DNA of 64,000 bases from Calliopum simillimum. Lineage: Eukaryota; Arthropoda; Insecta; Diptera; Lauxaniidae. The position numbers were made by a program, and so were the translations under genes. The notes below the pieces were generated by a model, which saw nothing but the letters and a program-made list of their open reading frames with translations, had not been told where the DNA came from and did no database searches. The stretch lies in assembly GCA_951812925.1 (NCBI GenBank), contig OX638370.1:102314897-102378896 (forward strand), given 5' to 3'. Each line of letters starts with the position of its first letter. The stretch's first letter is position 1. Positions 11,426-21,860 of the stretch are shown here, piece after piece.

Positions 11426-12098
11426 TGTATGTATTCTCCTTTAACTCCTAGGAGGAGCATAGGGCCAATATGAAATCTCTCCATTTGTCACGATCCCTTG
11501 CGATGACTTTGATCTCTTGCCACGATTTTCCCGATTCTTGGATTTCCTTTTCCAACGACCTTTTCCAGTTGGTTTTGGGTCTACCACGTCCTCTACTGCC
11601 TTGTGGATTCCACTCAAGGGCCTGGCGACAAACTTCGCTGTGTGGTTTCCGGAGAGTGTGACCAATCCATCCCCATTTGCGCAGCTTGATCTCGTTTGCT
11701 ATAGCCTTCTGTTTGCATTTTTGATGTAGCTCGGCATTTGATATAGTGCGAGGCCACCAAACCTTTAATATACGCCTTAAGCATTTGTTGACGAATACTT
11801 GCAGCTTGTTTGTTAGTTGTTCAGTAACAAGCCATGTTTCGCACCCATATAACAAAACCGATTTCACATTCGAATCAAAAATGCGCACTCTCGTTTTGGT
11901 GGATATAACGGGTGAAGACCATATTTTGTTCAGTTGAGCAAACGCGCCTTTTGCTTTTGCTATTCTTGAGTTGATATCCTCTTTTGCTCCACCATCCATG
12001 GAGATAATGCTGCCTAGATACGTGAAGCTATCGACGTTTCCGATGTCATCACTGCCAGCTTTAAACGTCATGTCATTGCTTGCGTTTAGCTTCATGCT
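11426..12098 (-). mobile_element. Non-LTR retrotransposon copy A, 3' fragment
   Basis: Perfect 9-bp target duplication TTTGCAGTA (11417-11425 and 12099-12107). On the minus strand it codes only the region after the RT catalytic core: SFTYLGSIISMDGG, then the YGCETW block, the CLRRILKVWWPR block and a [17 protein letters not shown] tail. The 3' end is CTCCTAGGAGTTAAAGGAG followed by a TACA-type microsatellite rather than poly(A). The open frame continues almost without damage from the 5' truncation to the stop (TAG at 11448). Same family as copies at 22906, 29739 and 46418. The YGCETW-type tail is seen in RTE-like endonuclease/RT proteins, so an RTE-type clade is my best guess. Confidence 0.88.
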
Positions 12099-12387
12099 TT
12101 TGCAGTAGGGAAACTTTTTTTCTTTCAGTTTTCGCAAAAATAAAAAAAAAAACTGAAGCCCTGGTATTTTTCATTGATTTTGGCAGCTAATTGGTCGCTT
12201 CCACCGGAGATTTATGAGGTGGCTTAGCCGTAATCCACCTCATTCATCAAGCATTAGATCATCGTAAATAACTCCTAAATTATTGTTTTCAATTTAGCTG
12301 CGCAAATAGAAATGGATAGGAAACACTTTCCGGAAACCAGCGAAATATGCCGCCAAAATTCTTCTTTAATAAATACTACAGCTTCAC

Positions 12388-13015
12388 TTAGGTAAAATCT
12401 GGGCAAGGAAAATATAGTTGTTCCCCTTCAATTGGTTTCTTTTTCTTTTCTCTCCATTTTTTTAATCTTGCATATGCTGTAGATTTAATTTTCTTGCATT
12501 TATCAGGATCCGTTTTAAGTTTATTCCAATATTTTGTTTGATAGTTTTTATTTTTTTCCGATTGTGCTCTAAAAAGTTCAGGATTTAGTTTGAGTTTTTC
12601 TCTATATCGTTTCATGCGGTCTTTTGAAGTTGCTTTCTTTTTTTCGTTTGCCATACCTTCCTGCTTCACAACATTGCCGACTATTTAAATTAGAAAAAAA
12701 AAAAAAAAAAAAAAAGATTCAGCGTCACTCAGGTTTTTCCATTGGATTTATTTCTTTATTAAGTTTGCCTGGTATAGCACAAGTCTCCTCCGTTTCTTTA
12801 TTTCCATCCTGCTGTAACACAGCTGCAGTAATACCAGTTTGGGCAGAATGTATAAAACTAATGTGCAAAGTACGTTCGACTGCGGTAGCTGTGTTAATAA
12901 TTTTATTTACCAAGTCGAAATCCTCTTCGCTTTGATGCTCAGCTACATGTTGACGATGTTCTTCGACCTTATTTAAAATTATTTGCTTTTTATCCAACTG
13001 TGGTATTGATTGCAC
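12388..13015 (-). pseudogene. Two minus-strand open frames, unassigned
   Basis: The first frame (13015 to 12725) is 96 codons without ATG, with an acidic/amphipathic composition (KVEEHRQHVAEHQSEEDF). Then comes a 22-base T tract and an acceptor-like AATAG. The second frame has ATG at 12654 and codes about 88 very basic residues (KRYREKLKLNPELFRAQSEKNK, KYWNKLKTDPDKCKK). This repeating KxxRYxxKLKxxP pattern occurs in many insect proteins of uncertain role, some linked to transposons. The pair could be two exons of a decayed gene or a transposon remnant. I do not recognise it. Confidence 0.3.
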
Positions 13016-13019
13016 TTGT

Positions 13020-13279
13020 CATCTTCAGCGACAACACTTTCAGCATCTTGATATTCCAAGTGCACCAGTAGCTGTACCTGCAGCGACTACACCCACACCA
13101 GCACCAGACAACGTACATCAAGACTCAATTTTGCTTCACCAACAATTGGACCAAGTTTGCTTTAGCGGCAACGATTTTTTTGCAACAGAAAGTGAAGCTC
13201 GTAACATGCGTTTTAAGTTTTTTGTATGTGATTTTGAGCTTTTATGCTTTTATGTAGAACGAAAATGGCATTTTTAACT
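13020..13279 (+). other. Short Pro/Ala/Gln-rich open frame, doubtful
   Basis: Reads about 85 codons with a segment SAPVAVPAATTPTPAPDN and QQLDQVCFSGNDFF, ending at a TAA. No good ATG. It could be an old exon, but an overlapping opposite-strand frame makes either reading uncertain. Confidence 0.15.
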
Positions 13280-13694
13280 ATGTTCACACAATTAGATTGA
13301 AAATTTTTATGTTCGAATAATTTGTATTTATATTTCAATTTTCAATTTTTGTTTTGTTTTGGTTACTTATTTTGACATTTTCATAGTTTAAAAAAATTAA
13401 AAGAAGAAAAAAGATTTCAACGTGGTGATTTTTTTTTATACTATAAGGAATCTTTTTTTGAAATTAAAAAACTGTTGCAAAAATATGTATTTGCGTTCAC
13501 ATTTTCAAATAACTCATCAAATCACTCGTCAAATCAGCGAAAAGTCAAAAATTTTTGATTTTCTTCAAAGTATTTGACAAATTATTTGAAGAAGCATTCT
13601 CACTATCAAAAACTCATCAAGTTCATACAAATTTTTTTTTGATGGCAATGTTGGTGATGCCAAACAAATTCGAACTCAACAAATTAATTTTTGC

Positions 13695-13738
13695 AATTTG
13701 ATAGTGTGTACACCCCAATTTGATAGTCTGTACACCCC
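13695..13738. repeat. Two tandem 22-bp units
   Basis: AATTTGATAGTGTGTACACC-type unit repeated twice in direct tandem with one difference (GTG/CTG). Confidence 0.8.
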
Positions 13739-13871
13739 AATATGTGCTGTCAAAATCTGTCAAAAAAAAATTTTAAGACGCTTTATTTAATTGGTAATTG
13801 CTTGATTTATTATATTTTATTTATTTTTTCTAAAAAAATACTATTTTCAGATTTATCATAATTTCTTAAAA

Positions 13872-14282
13872 ATGGAAACAGAAACAATTTCTATGGAAAC
13901 ACTGCCATCACTTGATGCAAAGGATAACAGATTCACCAGTTCAAGTGCTGAAATATTATGCGGAGAACAAAAGTTTTCTATTCGAATATTAAAAATGATT
14001 GACTCCACAATGATATTCATTGACAATGCAGATTCCGAATTCTTTGATGAAATTGGTGTCGCTGTACCAATCAAAAGTAACAGCAGTTTAGGTGTTATAG
14101 GAACGACTTTGATGGGTGCCCACGTCTCGTCGGAATCCCAAATGATGGCGGAAAAACTAACCAGGCGATTCAATCGTCAAATGTATGTTAGCTACAATGC
14201 AAAAGCTGACAGAATGGTTGGACCACTGCTCGAGAAAAAACTTTCTGAATACATACGAAGTCATGAAAAAGAGCTTGTGTAA
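13872..14282 (+). CDS. Proteasome assembly chaperone 4 (PSMG4/PAC4-like)
   Basis: Single-exon frame of 136 residues with a good ATG context (AAAAATGG). The conserved C-terminal half reads VIGTTLMGAHVSSESQMM, AEKLTRRFNRQMYVSYNAK and a final LLEKKLSEYIRSH helix. This matches the PSMG4 pattern of a small beta-sandwich chaperone (STSLLG, then ARK-NKQVFVSYN, then a terminal helix). PAC4 pairs with PAC3 and helps build the 20S proteasome alpha ring. The family protein is about 120-140 residues, so the length fits. The residues before FSIRILKMID diverge from the mammalian protein. Seen directly: intact frame; inferred: function. It lies 3 kb beyond NAT1 and 4 kb before sug, same strand, with its own 3' end. 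Confidence 0.8.
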   Translation: METETISMETLPSLDAKDNRFTSSSAEILCGEQKFSIRILKMIDSTMIFIDNADSEFFDEIGVAVPIKSNSSLGVIGTTLMGAHVSSESQMMAEKLTRRFNRQMYVSYNAKADRMVGPLLEKKLSEYIRSHEKELV

Positions 14283-14612
14283 AGGAACCTTCGAAGATGT
14301 AAATTAAAATTTATTTTTCCATAAGAATCTTGTTTTACTGCAGATGGAATGATCACTTGATTTGGCAACATGCCGCATATCACCACCACGGTGGGTCATT
14401 TTATTTAAATTCTTAAACACTTGATTAAGTATGTATACTTTGGACTTAGTTATTTTTGGACTAGGTAATTAATAGTTACAAATTGAATGGAGCCTGCATA
14501 GTATCATATTGTGTCATAATGCGAAAGTGGACCCCACGGACTTCACTCTATTTTCTCTACTTCAAGTATTGTAGACAGAACTTGAAGTTGAGTCGGTTTG
14601 GTTTTTTTGTTG

Positions 14613-14618
14613 AATAAA
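14613..14618 (+). terminator. Candidate PSMG4 poly(A) signal AATAAA
   Basis: Canonical hexamer 330 bp past the stop; an ATTAAA at about 14303 is a closer alternative. Confidence 0.35.
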
Positions 14619-15200
14619 ACTGCCTAAATATTAAATTGAATAAGTGTTAGTAATAGGTTTGAAAAGTGAAATTAGAAAAAAAAAGTAATTATGTAGTACG
14701 GTCTATAATAATGGCGCTCTTGTAATTAAGTGTATTGATACTTTGACTTAAATTAATTTTATGTGCTCCTCTTTACATACGGATAACGTATATACTTACA
14801 TATATGGTATCGAAAGGTGGGGGAAGTTAATTGTGTTACAAATACAGTCATCGGATTTAGCTTTTCTTAAATTCTATATTAGTTGGAAATTCATGGCTCG
14901 TTTTTCTGAATTAGAAATATAATTCAGCTTTAATAAATTTAATAAGATATTGTGTTATATTCTTTAGAATCATTGTAGACTTATTGTCTTAAAAATCCGA
15001 AAACGAATATGAGAAGAAACATTGAGAATTATATTTGTGAATTTTATGCAGTTATTTTGTGGGGTAAAAAGTTCAAATCTTTGTTTTCACCACTTTGGAT
15101 TTTTGAAGTTTTAAAGCAATTTTAACTCCAATGCAACGTTGAGATTTTGGATTATCCTTAAAAGGCGTCATTTCATTACACGTGCAAATAAAAAAGCTCG
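14619..15200. other. Intergenic, no feature seen
   Basis: AT-rich spacer after PSMG4. No frame or repeat stands out. Confidence 0.4.
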
Positions 15201-15224
15201 AAACCTTAAAATTATTGTATATCG

Positions 15225-15530
15225 GCATTTCCACCGTGAGATTTTGTACTTATGTATAAAGCACCAAGACAAATAACGTGTACTGGCAAAAATGGGAATA
15301 TCACTCCCCCACAAAAATCACTTCATATCTCCGAAAATATTTCTCGCCCATGAATGAGATTTGATACATGTATACAGAGCGCCAGGACAAATAATGTTCC
15401 TTGGGGAAAATAGTCGATGCCATTCCCCTAAAAAAAAAAATTATTATTTATGAGGTGTGGTACACGTGTAAAATGGATAGGGACAAATGACATCCTTTGG
15501 AAAAATTGGTGATGCCACGTCAACTTAACA
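15225..15530 (+). repeat. Degenerate repeat shared with 59930-60060
   Basis: Contains lines such as TTGTACTTATGTATAAAGCACCAAGACAAATAA and, about 130 bp later, a diverged echo (GATACATGTATACAGAGCGCCAGGACAAATAA), then a third (TACACGTGTAAAATGGATAGGGACAAATGA). So there are about three degenerate units of roughly 100-130 bp. The unit recurs at 59990-60030. Confidence 0.55.
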
Positions 15531-16782
15531 AGATAAGGTGATCCAACATTCACTTTGAAATCCTGGTTTTTTTGAAAGATTTTCAATTCAAAATTTGTAC
15601 AAAAGATATTTGAATCAAACAAAATACATTATAAATTAACATTATTGCATAAGATTCTAAAATTAGTCGCACAAAAAACTCTGACTTGTTTCGCTTATTT
15701 ATGACTTTCTTTGAATAGGAACGAAAACTACTTCTATTTTTGTCACTTTCGTTTTGTCTTTCTTTTTTGCGTGTATCTTGGAACCAGGACTTCGCCTGCA
15801 AAGTTGACATTAATTATAGTGCTACCTAAAAGCTATAATGTAAAGTAAAATCTAAAATAAAAATGTTGTTTTACTTCCACTTTTTTTGCACTTTAAATGT
15901 GTACGACGGTCACGTTCGTCACCTGGGAAATGCCCATATGATCAAAATACATTTTGTGATGTTAATTGGATTGATAATAATAAAATGATAGGAGCAACTT
16001 ATCTACATTTATACCATTAAACGTTTAAATGGCAGCTACGAAATTCATTGGAAGAATATTTTGGGGTGAAATAACTGCCCAGACAAATTTTCGTTTGTTT
16101 GTTGTTTACTTGACGTTTTTTGAATTCAGATAATTTTAATAAGCGTAAGCGACGAAAGTCGGAGTTGGGAAAAGATAGGTTTGACGGTCAGAAAACAGAA
16201 AATACCGACCCCAAAATCATAGCTGTTCATCTAGGCAAATGGTACAGATTCCTGAAATTTCCATATATGTAAATTGAAAAAATCATTAAAAATTAAACTA
16301 ACATGAAACCAAAATTCCGCTGTCTTGTCTTGACTTTGAGATATCCTAACCTAAAAGTGCAAAAAACACATAATGTATGTATGTAAATTATAGTATATGG
16401 AAGGGTTAAGGCACACTTTTTGCAAATGGCTTTTTCAGCACAAACCTCTGTTATGTGTCCATATTGAAGGTTAAGCTGACATCGAGGTAAAACCAAGTTC
16501 AAACGAGCCGTGAGTAACTTTTATTTGGTTTCATTTCAATGGGTTAATATTCGAAAAAATTAATTTTATACTTTGCAATCGTAAATTAAATGGGTTTTTT
16601 TTTGAAACTGGAATAAGTCTATGAAGGGGGAAAAGTAATTGTTTAAGTACATTTGAGAAAGTTTTGAATAGACGCTGTAGGACCGATCTAGTCAACAGTC
16701 CAATCCGTGGTCTAGTTTTTTTGTAAGTATGTAGTTCATAATGGACTACACCTAAATCTATAATAAATTCACTTAAATTAAC
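15531..16782. other. Intergenic, no feature seen
   Basis: No coding sequence supported. The short open frames on the minus strand here lack conserved motifs. Confidence 0.4.
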
Positions 16783-16783
16783 A

Positions 16784-16865
16784 ATTGTATCAAAAATGGT
16801 CCAAATGTAATGCAAAGTCGGTCAATTGTATCAAAAATGGTCCAAATGTAATGTATAATCCGTCA
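16784..16865. repeat. 41-bp direct repeat, two units plus a diverged third
   Basis: TTGTATCAAAAATGGTCCAA followed by ATGTAATG occurs at about 16786 and again 41 bp later; a third, diverged unit (TTAGTACCAAAAGTGGTCCAA) follows. Confidence 0.75.
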
Positions 16866-16939
16866 TTAGTACCAAAAGTGGTCCAATTGTGTAGCGATTA
16901 CTGACTACGTACTGTTTGGCTGTTCGTCGATTGTGAAGA

Positions 16940-17015
16940 AGAGCAAACGCTAGTTTATCGGTTTAGTGACATGCGCTGCGTAGAGAGGCCGGGGTTCAAA
17001 TCCTCCACTCGGTGA
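16940..17015 (+). other. tRNA-like remnant with B box
   Basis: GGTTCAAATCC (about 16994) matches a Pol III B box, with a partial T-arm (CGGGG/CCTCC) and a weak A-box-like TTTAGTGAC upstream. No acceptor stem can be paired, so this is at best a decayed tRNA or SINE head. Confidence 0.25.
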
Positions 17016-17137
17016 TTTTCAATTTTCATTTTTAAATTTCTGTAAATTTGTACACAGTTTGCCTGAAGAGTCTTCGGAAAATGAAACATATGTCCAAAAT
17101 AGCCGAGGTATAAAATAACAAAAAATTAACAAAAAAC

Positions 17138-17204
17138 ACTGAGATTCGAACCCGGAACACATTGTTCAGAAATATATAACAACATTCAGCTATTAAACCT
17201 TTTG
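17138..17204 (-). other. Second tRNA-like remnant, opposite strand
   Basis: On the minus strand, an A-box-like TTTAATAGCTGAATG lies about 35 bp before CCGGGTTCGAATCTC, a good B box. Stems do not pair well enough for a functional tRNA. Confidence 0.3.
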
Positions 17205-18180
17205 AAATTTTTGTGTAAAATTTGAATTTCAAATAAAATTTGTTGACATTTAATAAAATAAAAAAAAATTGGCTTTTTTTAGTCCGAATGTAATGCATGA
17301 GGAGACAATTGACCTTTTTTTGTAATGCATTAGGAGGCAATTGGTTTCGCACAATGAAAAACAATGTAATGCATAGAGTGAGAACTTTATATGAGATGGA
17401 ACCAGAATTTGGACTAGTCGGTTTCTCCTATGGAGTAGATGGAAAACAGTTTTGGAATAGTCTGTGGTCCTGCAGTGGAATAGTAATTTGTAATAAGCAT
17501 GTATTTTAAATGAAGTTTTTGAATAAGGTTTTAATACTTAACTATTTTACGGTAAAATTTAATGTTCATAGTTAGGAATGTAATGAGAATGATGAGTGTT
17601 TTTTTCAAGGTCTTAAAAACAACTAGCAAACAAAACTTTGATGTCTGGTTCCTAATCAACAGACCAAAATTTACTATCGTTTTTACCAAAATAGCTAAAA
17701 TTATACGTACGTAAAAACCATTTTCGTTTGGAATTGAAAGCACTTAACACAAATTGCTGCTGCAAAGCATTGCTTTCTATCAAAAACTGTTTGTTTTTCA
17801 GTACAAAGTACACCAGACATTCATCCGTTTATCGTTATCATCGGTTGCCCCCAGTCTCGTCGTGAATTTACTGCAATTTTTTTTTTGGTTTTATTCCTTT
17901 CATGTGTACAAAGATAATTAGTGATAAGAAAATCGAATCGCTAGAGTTTTAGTTGCGACTCACGTAGTTAATCAGACTTATTTATTTAGTTTTGTAGCAC
18001 TGGCCTATACTATTCTATGCAGCCCTCGTAAGCGACCTCTCTGCCCTGTCTGCGGACAAAGTTGGTTTTTGATAAGAGAACCATTATCGCCTGTAGCATA
18101 CACAGTTATCTTCAGTCAGCCAGTCAGTCGTTACAAACTCGTACACTAATTCAGTTTAGGAGTATTTTATAAATCTGACA
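17205..18180. other. Intergenic and sug upstream region
   Basis: No gene. Two initiator-like TCAGTC/TCAGTCG motifs lie at about 18111 and 18125, roughly 90 bp before the sug ATG, and are plausible starts for sug transcription. There is no TATA box at the expected spacing. Inference only. Confidence 0.3.
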
Positions 18181-18211
18181 ATTTATTTATTAACTTCGCA
18201 TACGTATAAAA

Positions 18212-19720
18212 ATGGGATTCCATGAACACATGAACACAAATGAAAGGGCATCTAATACGCTCACATATTCCACTCACAACTTTTCACCTTTGGATTCTAG
18301 AACTATTTGCTTATGGAACGATCCTTTTGTTGAATTATCGAAATCTTATACCTCCGGTAACGTTCATCAGATGCATCAAATAAGATTTCCAACTCCACCA
18401 ACAACACCTCCAAAGGAAGTCAAACTTTCAACATATAAAATACAGATACAACAAGGATCAGGTCAAGAACAACGTACTGATTCAGTCATAATGAAAGTTG
18501 GAGAAGCCGTTTCCAAAATTGCACAAATGAATAATATTAAAGTCAATGATAGCGTAGACTTTATGACGACGAGTAATAGTTTTATTTGCAATTGGACACA
18601 ATGTAAAAGGTAAGTGTTGGTTTTTTCGATAAGCTCCTGCATCTTTCTTTAGCACTTTGTGTCTAACATTGTTCGAAGTTAGACTGTTCTTAGCTTAAAT
18701 ATTAAAAAACATTTAAAACATTCACTGCCAGACCATTTTCTGTAGTTTTCCCAGGTGCCAGCAAAGAGTTTTTTTCTTTATATGATATGGCTATTGGTTT
18801 CAATAGCCAAGCCTGAATGAAACTGTACTGGCTATTGATATCAATAGCCATGGCAGTGAATGTGTTAACGTTGAGAGCTTACAAAATTTTGTTTCCGATA
18901 TTTTCTCTTATTCGTATATTCATAGTTTTTTCTTTTATTTTAAAGAACATTTGCAAATCTGGAAACTCTGGCAACACATGTGACCAAAGTTCATGCAATT
19001 GCATCGGCAATAGATGGACTCTATTATTGTGGATGGGATGGTTGTCCCCGAATAGATCGTGGATTCAATGCACGCTATAAAATGCTGGTTCACGTTCGTA
19101 CACACACAAAAGAGAAGCCACACCAGTGCAATTTATGTGAAAAATGTTTCTCACGAGCTGAAAATTTAAAAATACATGTAAGATCACATTCTGGCGAAAA
19201 ACCTTATATTTGCTCATATGAAGGTTGTCAAAAGGCATATTCTAATTCGTCGGATCGATTTAAGCATACGCGAACTCACTCAATGGAAAAACCGTACTTT
19301 TGTAAAATCCCTGGATGTCAAAAAAGGTATACCGATCCATCGTCGCTGAGAAAACATGTTAAAACTTTTAAACACTCTGAACAGCTAATTAACACCGATG
19401 TACATATGCCATCCACTACTTCTCCAATAAGCATAGAAACAGAATTGCTTGAAAAAGTTCGAAATGACTCGTCTTCAGAAATATATAATGGACAATGTTA
19501 TATTGATTTGGATCCAGTCGAATTCTGCTGCTTGGAAACAAATAAACTAAACTATTATTACTTTGATAGAAAATCGGCGCATCCAAGTTACTGGATAAGC
19601 GATGATCAGAATAACACTGTACAGTGCAGTGGCCATTATACTGTAGAGAATCAGACGCATTCAATTTTAGATACGACTACGGAATCGCCTTTAGACTTAA
19701 GAATAAATCGTATTGCATAG
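18212..19720 (+). CDS. sug: sugarbabe-like GLIS zinc-finger transcription factor
   Basis: Two exons, 18212-18609 and 18946-19720, joined through AAAAG|GTAAGT and TTTTAAAG|AACA; the split codon gives Arg. The 390-residue product has five C2H2 fingers: 126-149 (CNWTQC, spanning the splice), 161-186, 194-214, 222-244 and 252-276. The wide spacing between fingers 1 and 2 and the C-x4-C type in fingers 1, 2, 4 and 5 are the GLIS/GLI/ZIC pattern. The finger block ([20 protein letters not shown], then SRAENLKIH, then [14 protein letters not shown]) is what I know from Drosophila sugarbabe, which is induced by dietary sugar and controls lipid and sugar metabolism genes in the nucleus. The N-terminus has an [10 protein letters not shown] segment. 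The C-terminus ends [16 protein letters not shown] (381-385) resembles a CtBP-binding PxDLS motif. lame duck is the main alternative family member; length and ends favour sug. Confidence 0.9.
18718..18863. mobile_element. 146-bp TIR element in the sug intron
   Basis: Perfect 13-bp terminal inverted repeats (ACATTCACTGCCA / TGGCAGTGAATGT). Inside are two hairpins with the same stem: GGCTATTG-GTTT-CAATAGCC at 18789-18808 and the perfect 20-base palindrome GGCTATTGATATCAATAGCC at 18830-18849. It sits wholly within the 336-bp intron. Probably a small MITE; a structured RNA or regulatory element is possible. Confidence 0.65.
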
Positions 19721-19820
19721 TTTTACAAAAATTTAACCTTTTTTAGTTTTAAATAATATTTATGTTAATGTTTATATTTTATAATTATATACAATCTTAT
19801 ATAAAAGTGATCTCTTTTGT

Positions 19821-19826
19821 ATTAAA
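19821..19826 (+). terminator. Candidate sug poly(A) signal ATTAAA
   Basis: ATTAAA 101 bp past the stop, followed at once by a GT-rich CGTTTGTTTG stretch, as expected for a cleavage site. Confidence 0.5.
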
Positions 19827-19840
19827 TATTCGTTTGTTTG

Positions 19841-21189
19841 TAAAAAAATTTGTGTTTGGATAGATGGTTGTATTTTATGCAAGAATTTGAATTGGGTATG
19901 TCTTAACTACGTTCTTAAAACAGATGATTTTTGCGATTGAGTTTCGTTATTGATTAATTTTTATGGTATGAATCAAAGCATAGCGTACATATCATGAAAA
20001 TTTTGGTTGACTTATATAAAAAATTTACTTTATATTTGGCACTATATTAAAGATTTATGTCAAGTTTCAATTTTTCCATATAAAAATTGTATATTTATTG
20101 GACATATAAGTCGAAAACATAGCAATACCACAGATCTCTTTTTCAAATGTTCGTTAAATGCAAAAGTGGCAAAGGCAAAAACCAAAAGTTATGTTATAAT
20201 GCCATCTTTTTTGGAAATGGCGTCAAATGTCATGTGCTTTGACACTTATGCTGTAAAGATATAGAGAATTCTCTCACAACAAGCCAACTAATTGGAGCAA
20301 AATATTTTGTAAAAGTCGTAAAACAAGCACAAATGTGCATTGGCTTTCATTTTTGTGTAATCTATTTTATACCTTCAGTTAAGCTTTTTGTGAAAACGAG
20401 GCCTAATTTTTAATTTCAAACAAAATGGCAGTTAATGCTCATTATGACGCTACTTCTGCCTTCGGACTCCCACACTATGCGCCATAGTAATCGGTTGTTT
20501 GACCGATATTATTCTTCAACTGAATGCCATGAATCTTACGCAACCAAGTAAACTTTCTTGGAAAACAGAGCCCAATTTTATTGATTTCTAGCAAAATGTC
20601 AGCCAATTCATATTATGACATTACTTTTGCCTTAAATGGATGTACGCTGTCGTCGTTTGAACTCAGCTGTTGGTATTCACATTGTTTCTGTATCGAAAAA
20701 AAAAAAAAAGGTTTGTTAAAAATTAACTAAAAACCTGAGTATGCAATTAGTTTTCCGTTTATTTGTTTTTGCTTTTTTTTTTTTAGAAAATTAACAACGA
20801 ACTAAAACAAAAGTCTTTGTTAATGTGAATTCCTAATTCGGAATCAGTATTGCTGTATCTTGTATGGTTTCTAGAAAATCCTAACCTTAAAGTTTAATTT
20901 TTAGAGAATTTTGAGGTTATATAATATAGGGTGTATCGCATAAGGTTACGAAGTTTCTGGGAGGTGATAGAGAAGGCCTAGACCAACAAAAAATTGCATC
21001 TGGGGGGGTTAAAACTGATTTTCTGACTTGTTTTACAAAAAAAAAAAAAAAAAAATTTTCTTGGATCACCCTAACGTTTTGCAGAAAACATTTTTATGGC
21101 AAAGTTTTAGCTAATTGTATGAGCTTTCAGATAGTGGATAGTTCTGGACCTTTAAAGTTGATATTTTAATATTTTTTTCCTATTTTTTG
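19841..21189. other. Intergenic, no feature seen
   Basis: AT-rich. Two similar but diverged segments (near 20330-20480 and 20530-20650, sharing AAAATGKCAGYYAATKC and a GACGCTACTTCTGCCTT-like line) suggest an old duplication. No gene. Confidence 0.4.
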
Positions 21190-21860
21190 ACTTTGGTGGC
21201 CATTTCAGTATGAAAAAGGTCCTATTGACATATCCTTTTATCAATTTTTTCGAAACCCTCGTTCAATTTTCTTTAAATTGAAAAAACGCTCTCACGGCTA
21301 AACCACTGCATCAATTCTTACGAAATTTGGTAGGGAGATAATTTTCGCAATAAGGAATGATAACATGACCATTATGTTTTTCACTCCCTAAATAGAAACA
21401 AAGCTCTCACGTCTAAATCATTGCATTGATTTTTATGAAATTTAGTAGGAGGATAGGGTTGGCGCTATGGAACGATGAAATGGCCATTATGTTTTTTAGT
21501 GGGCAGTACCACTACCCTAAATAGAAAAAATGGTCTCACGGCTAAACCACTACTTCGATTTTTACGAAATTTGATATGGAGATAGGGTTTGCTAAGGTAC
21601 GACATCACCATTATGTTTTTTACTGGGCCGAGCCACGCTCCTAAATGAAAAATACACTATCATATTAAAACTGTTTTGTCAATTTTTACAAAATTTGGCA
21701 TAGAGATTGGCTTAACTCCAAAGAAAGAAATTAAAAACATTTGTATTTTATTGTACCTTCAACGAAGGATAATAAAATATTTTGTTCTACAGTGAACAGT
21801 GCCACGCTAAAAAAGAAAATAAGCCGTTTTTTTTTTTAGTTTTTATAAAAACATCTAAAC
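21190..21860 (-). repeat. Inverted copy of the 128-bp tandem-repeat element
   Basis: Units with CTCACGGCTAAACCACTGC, TACGAAATTTGGTA and ACATGACCATTATGTTTTT are the reverse complement of those at 2930-3460. CCTAAAT-GAAA blocks at about 21386, 21513 and 21638 give a 125-127 bp period. Confidence 0.65.
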
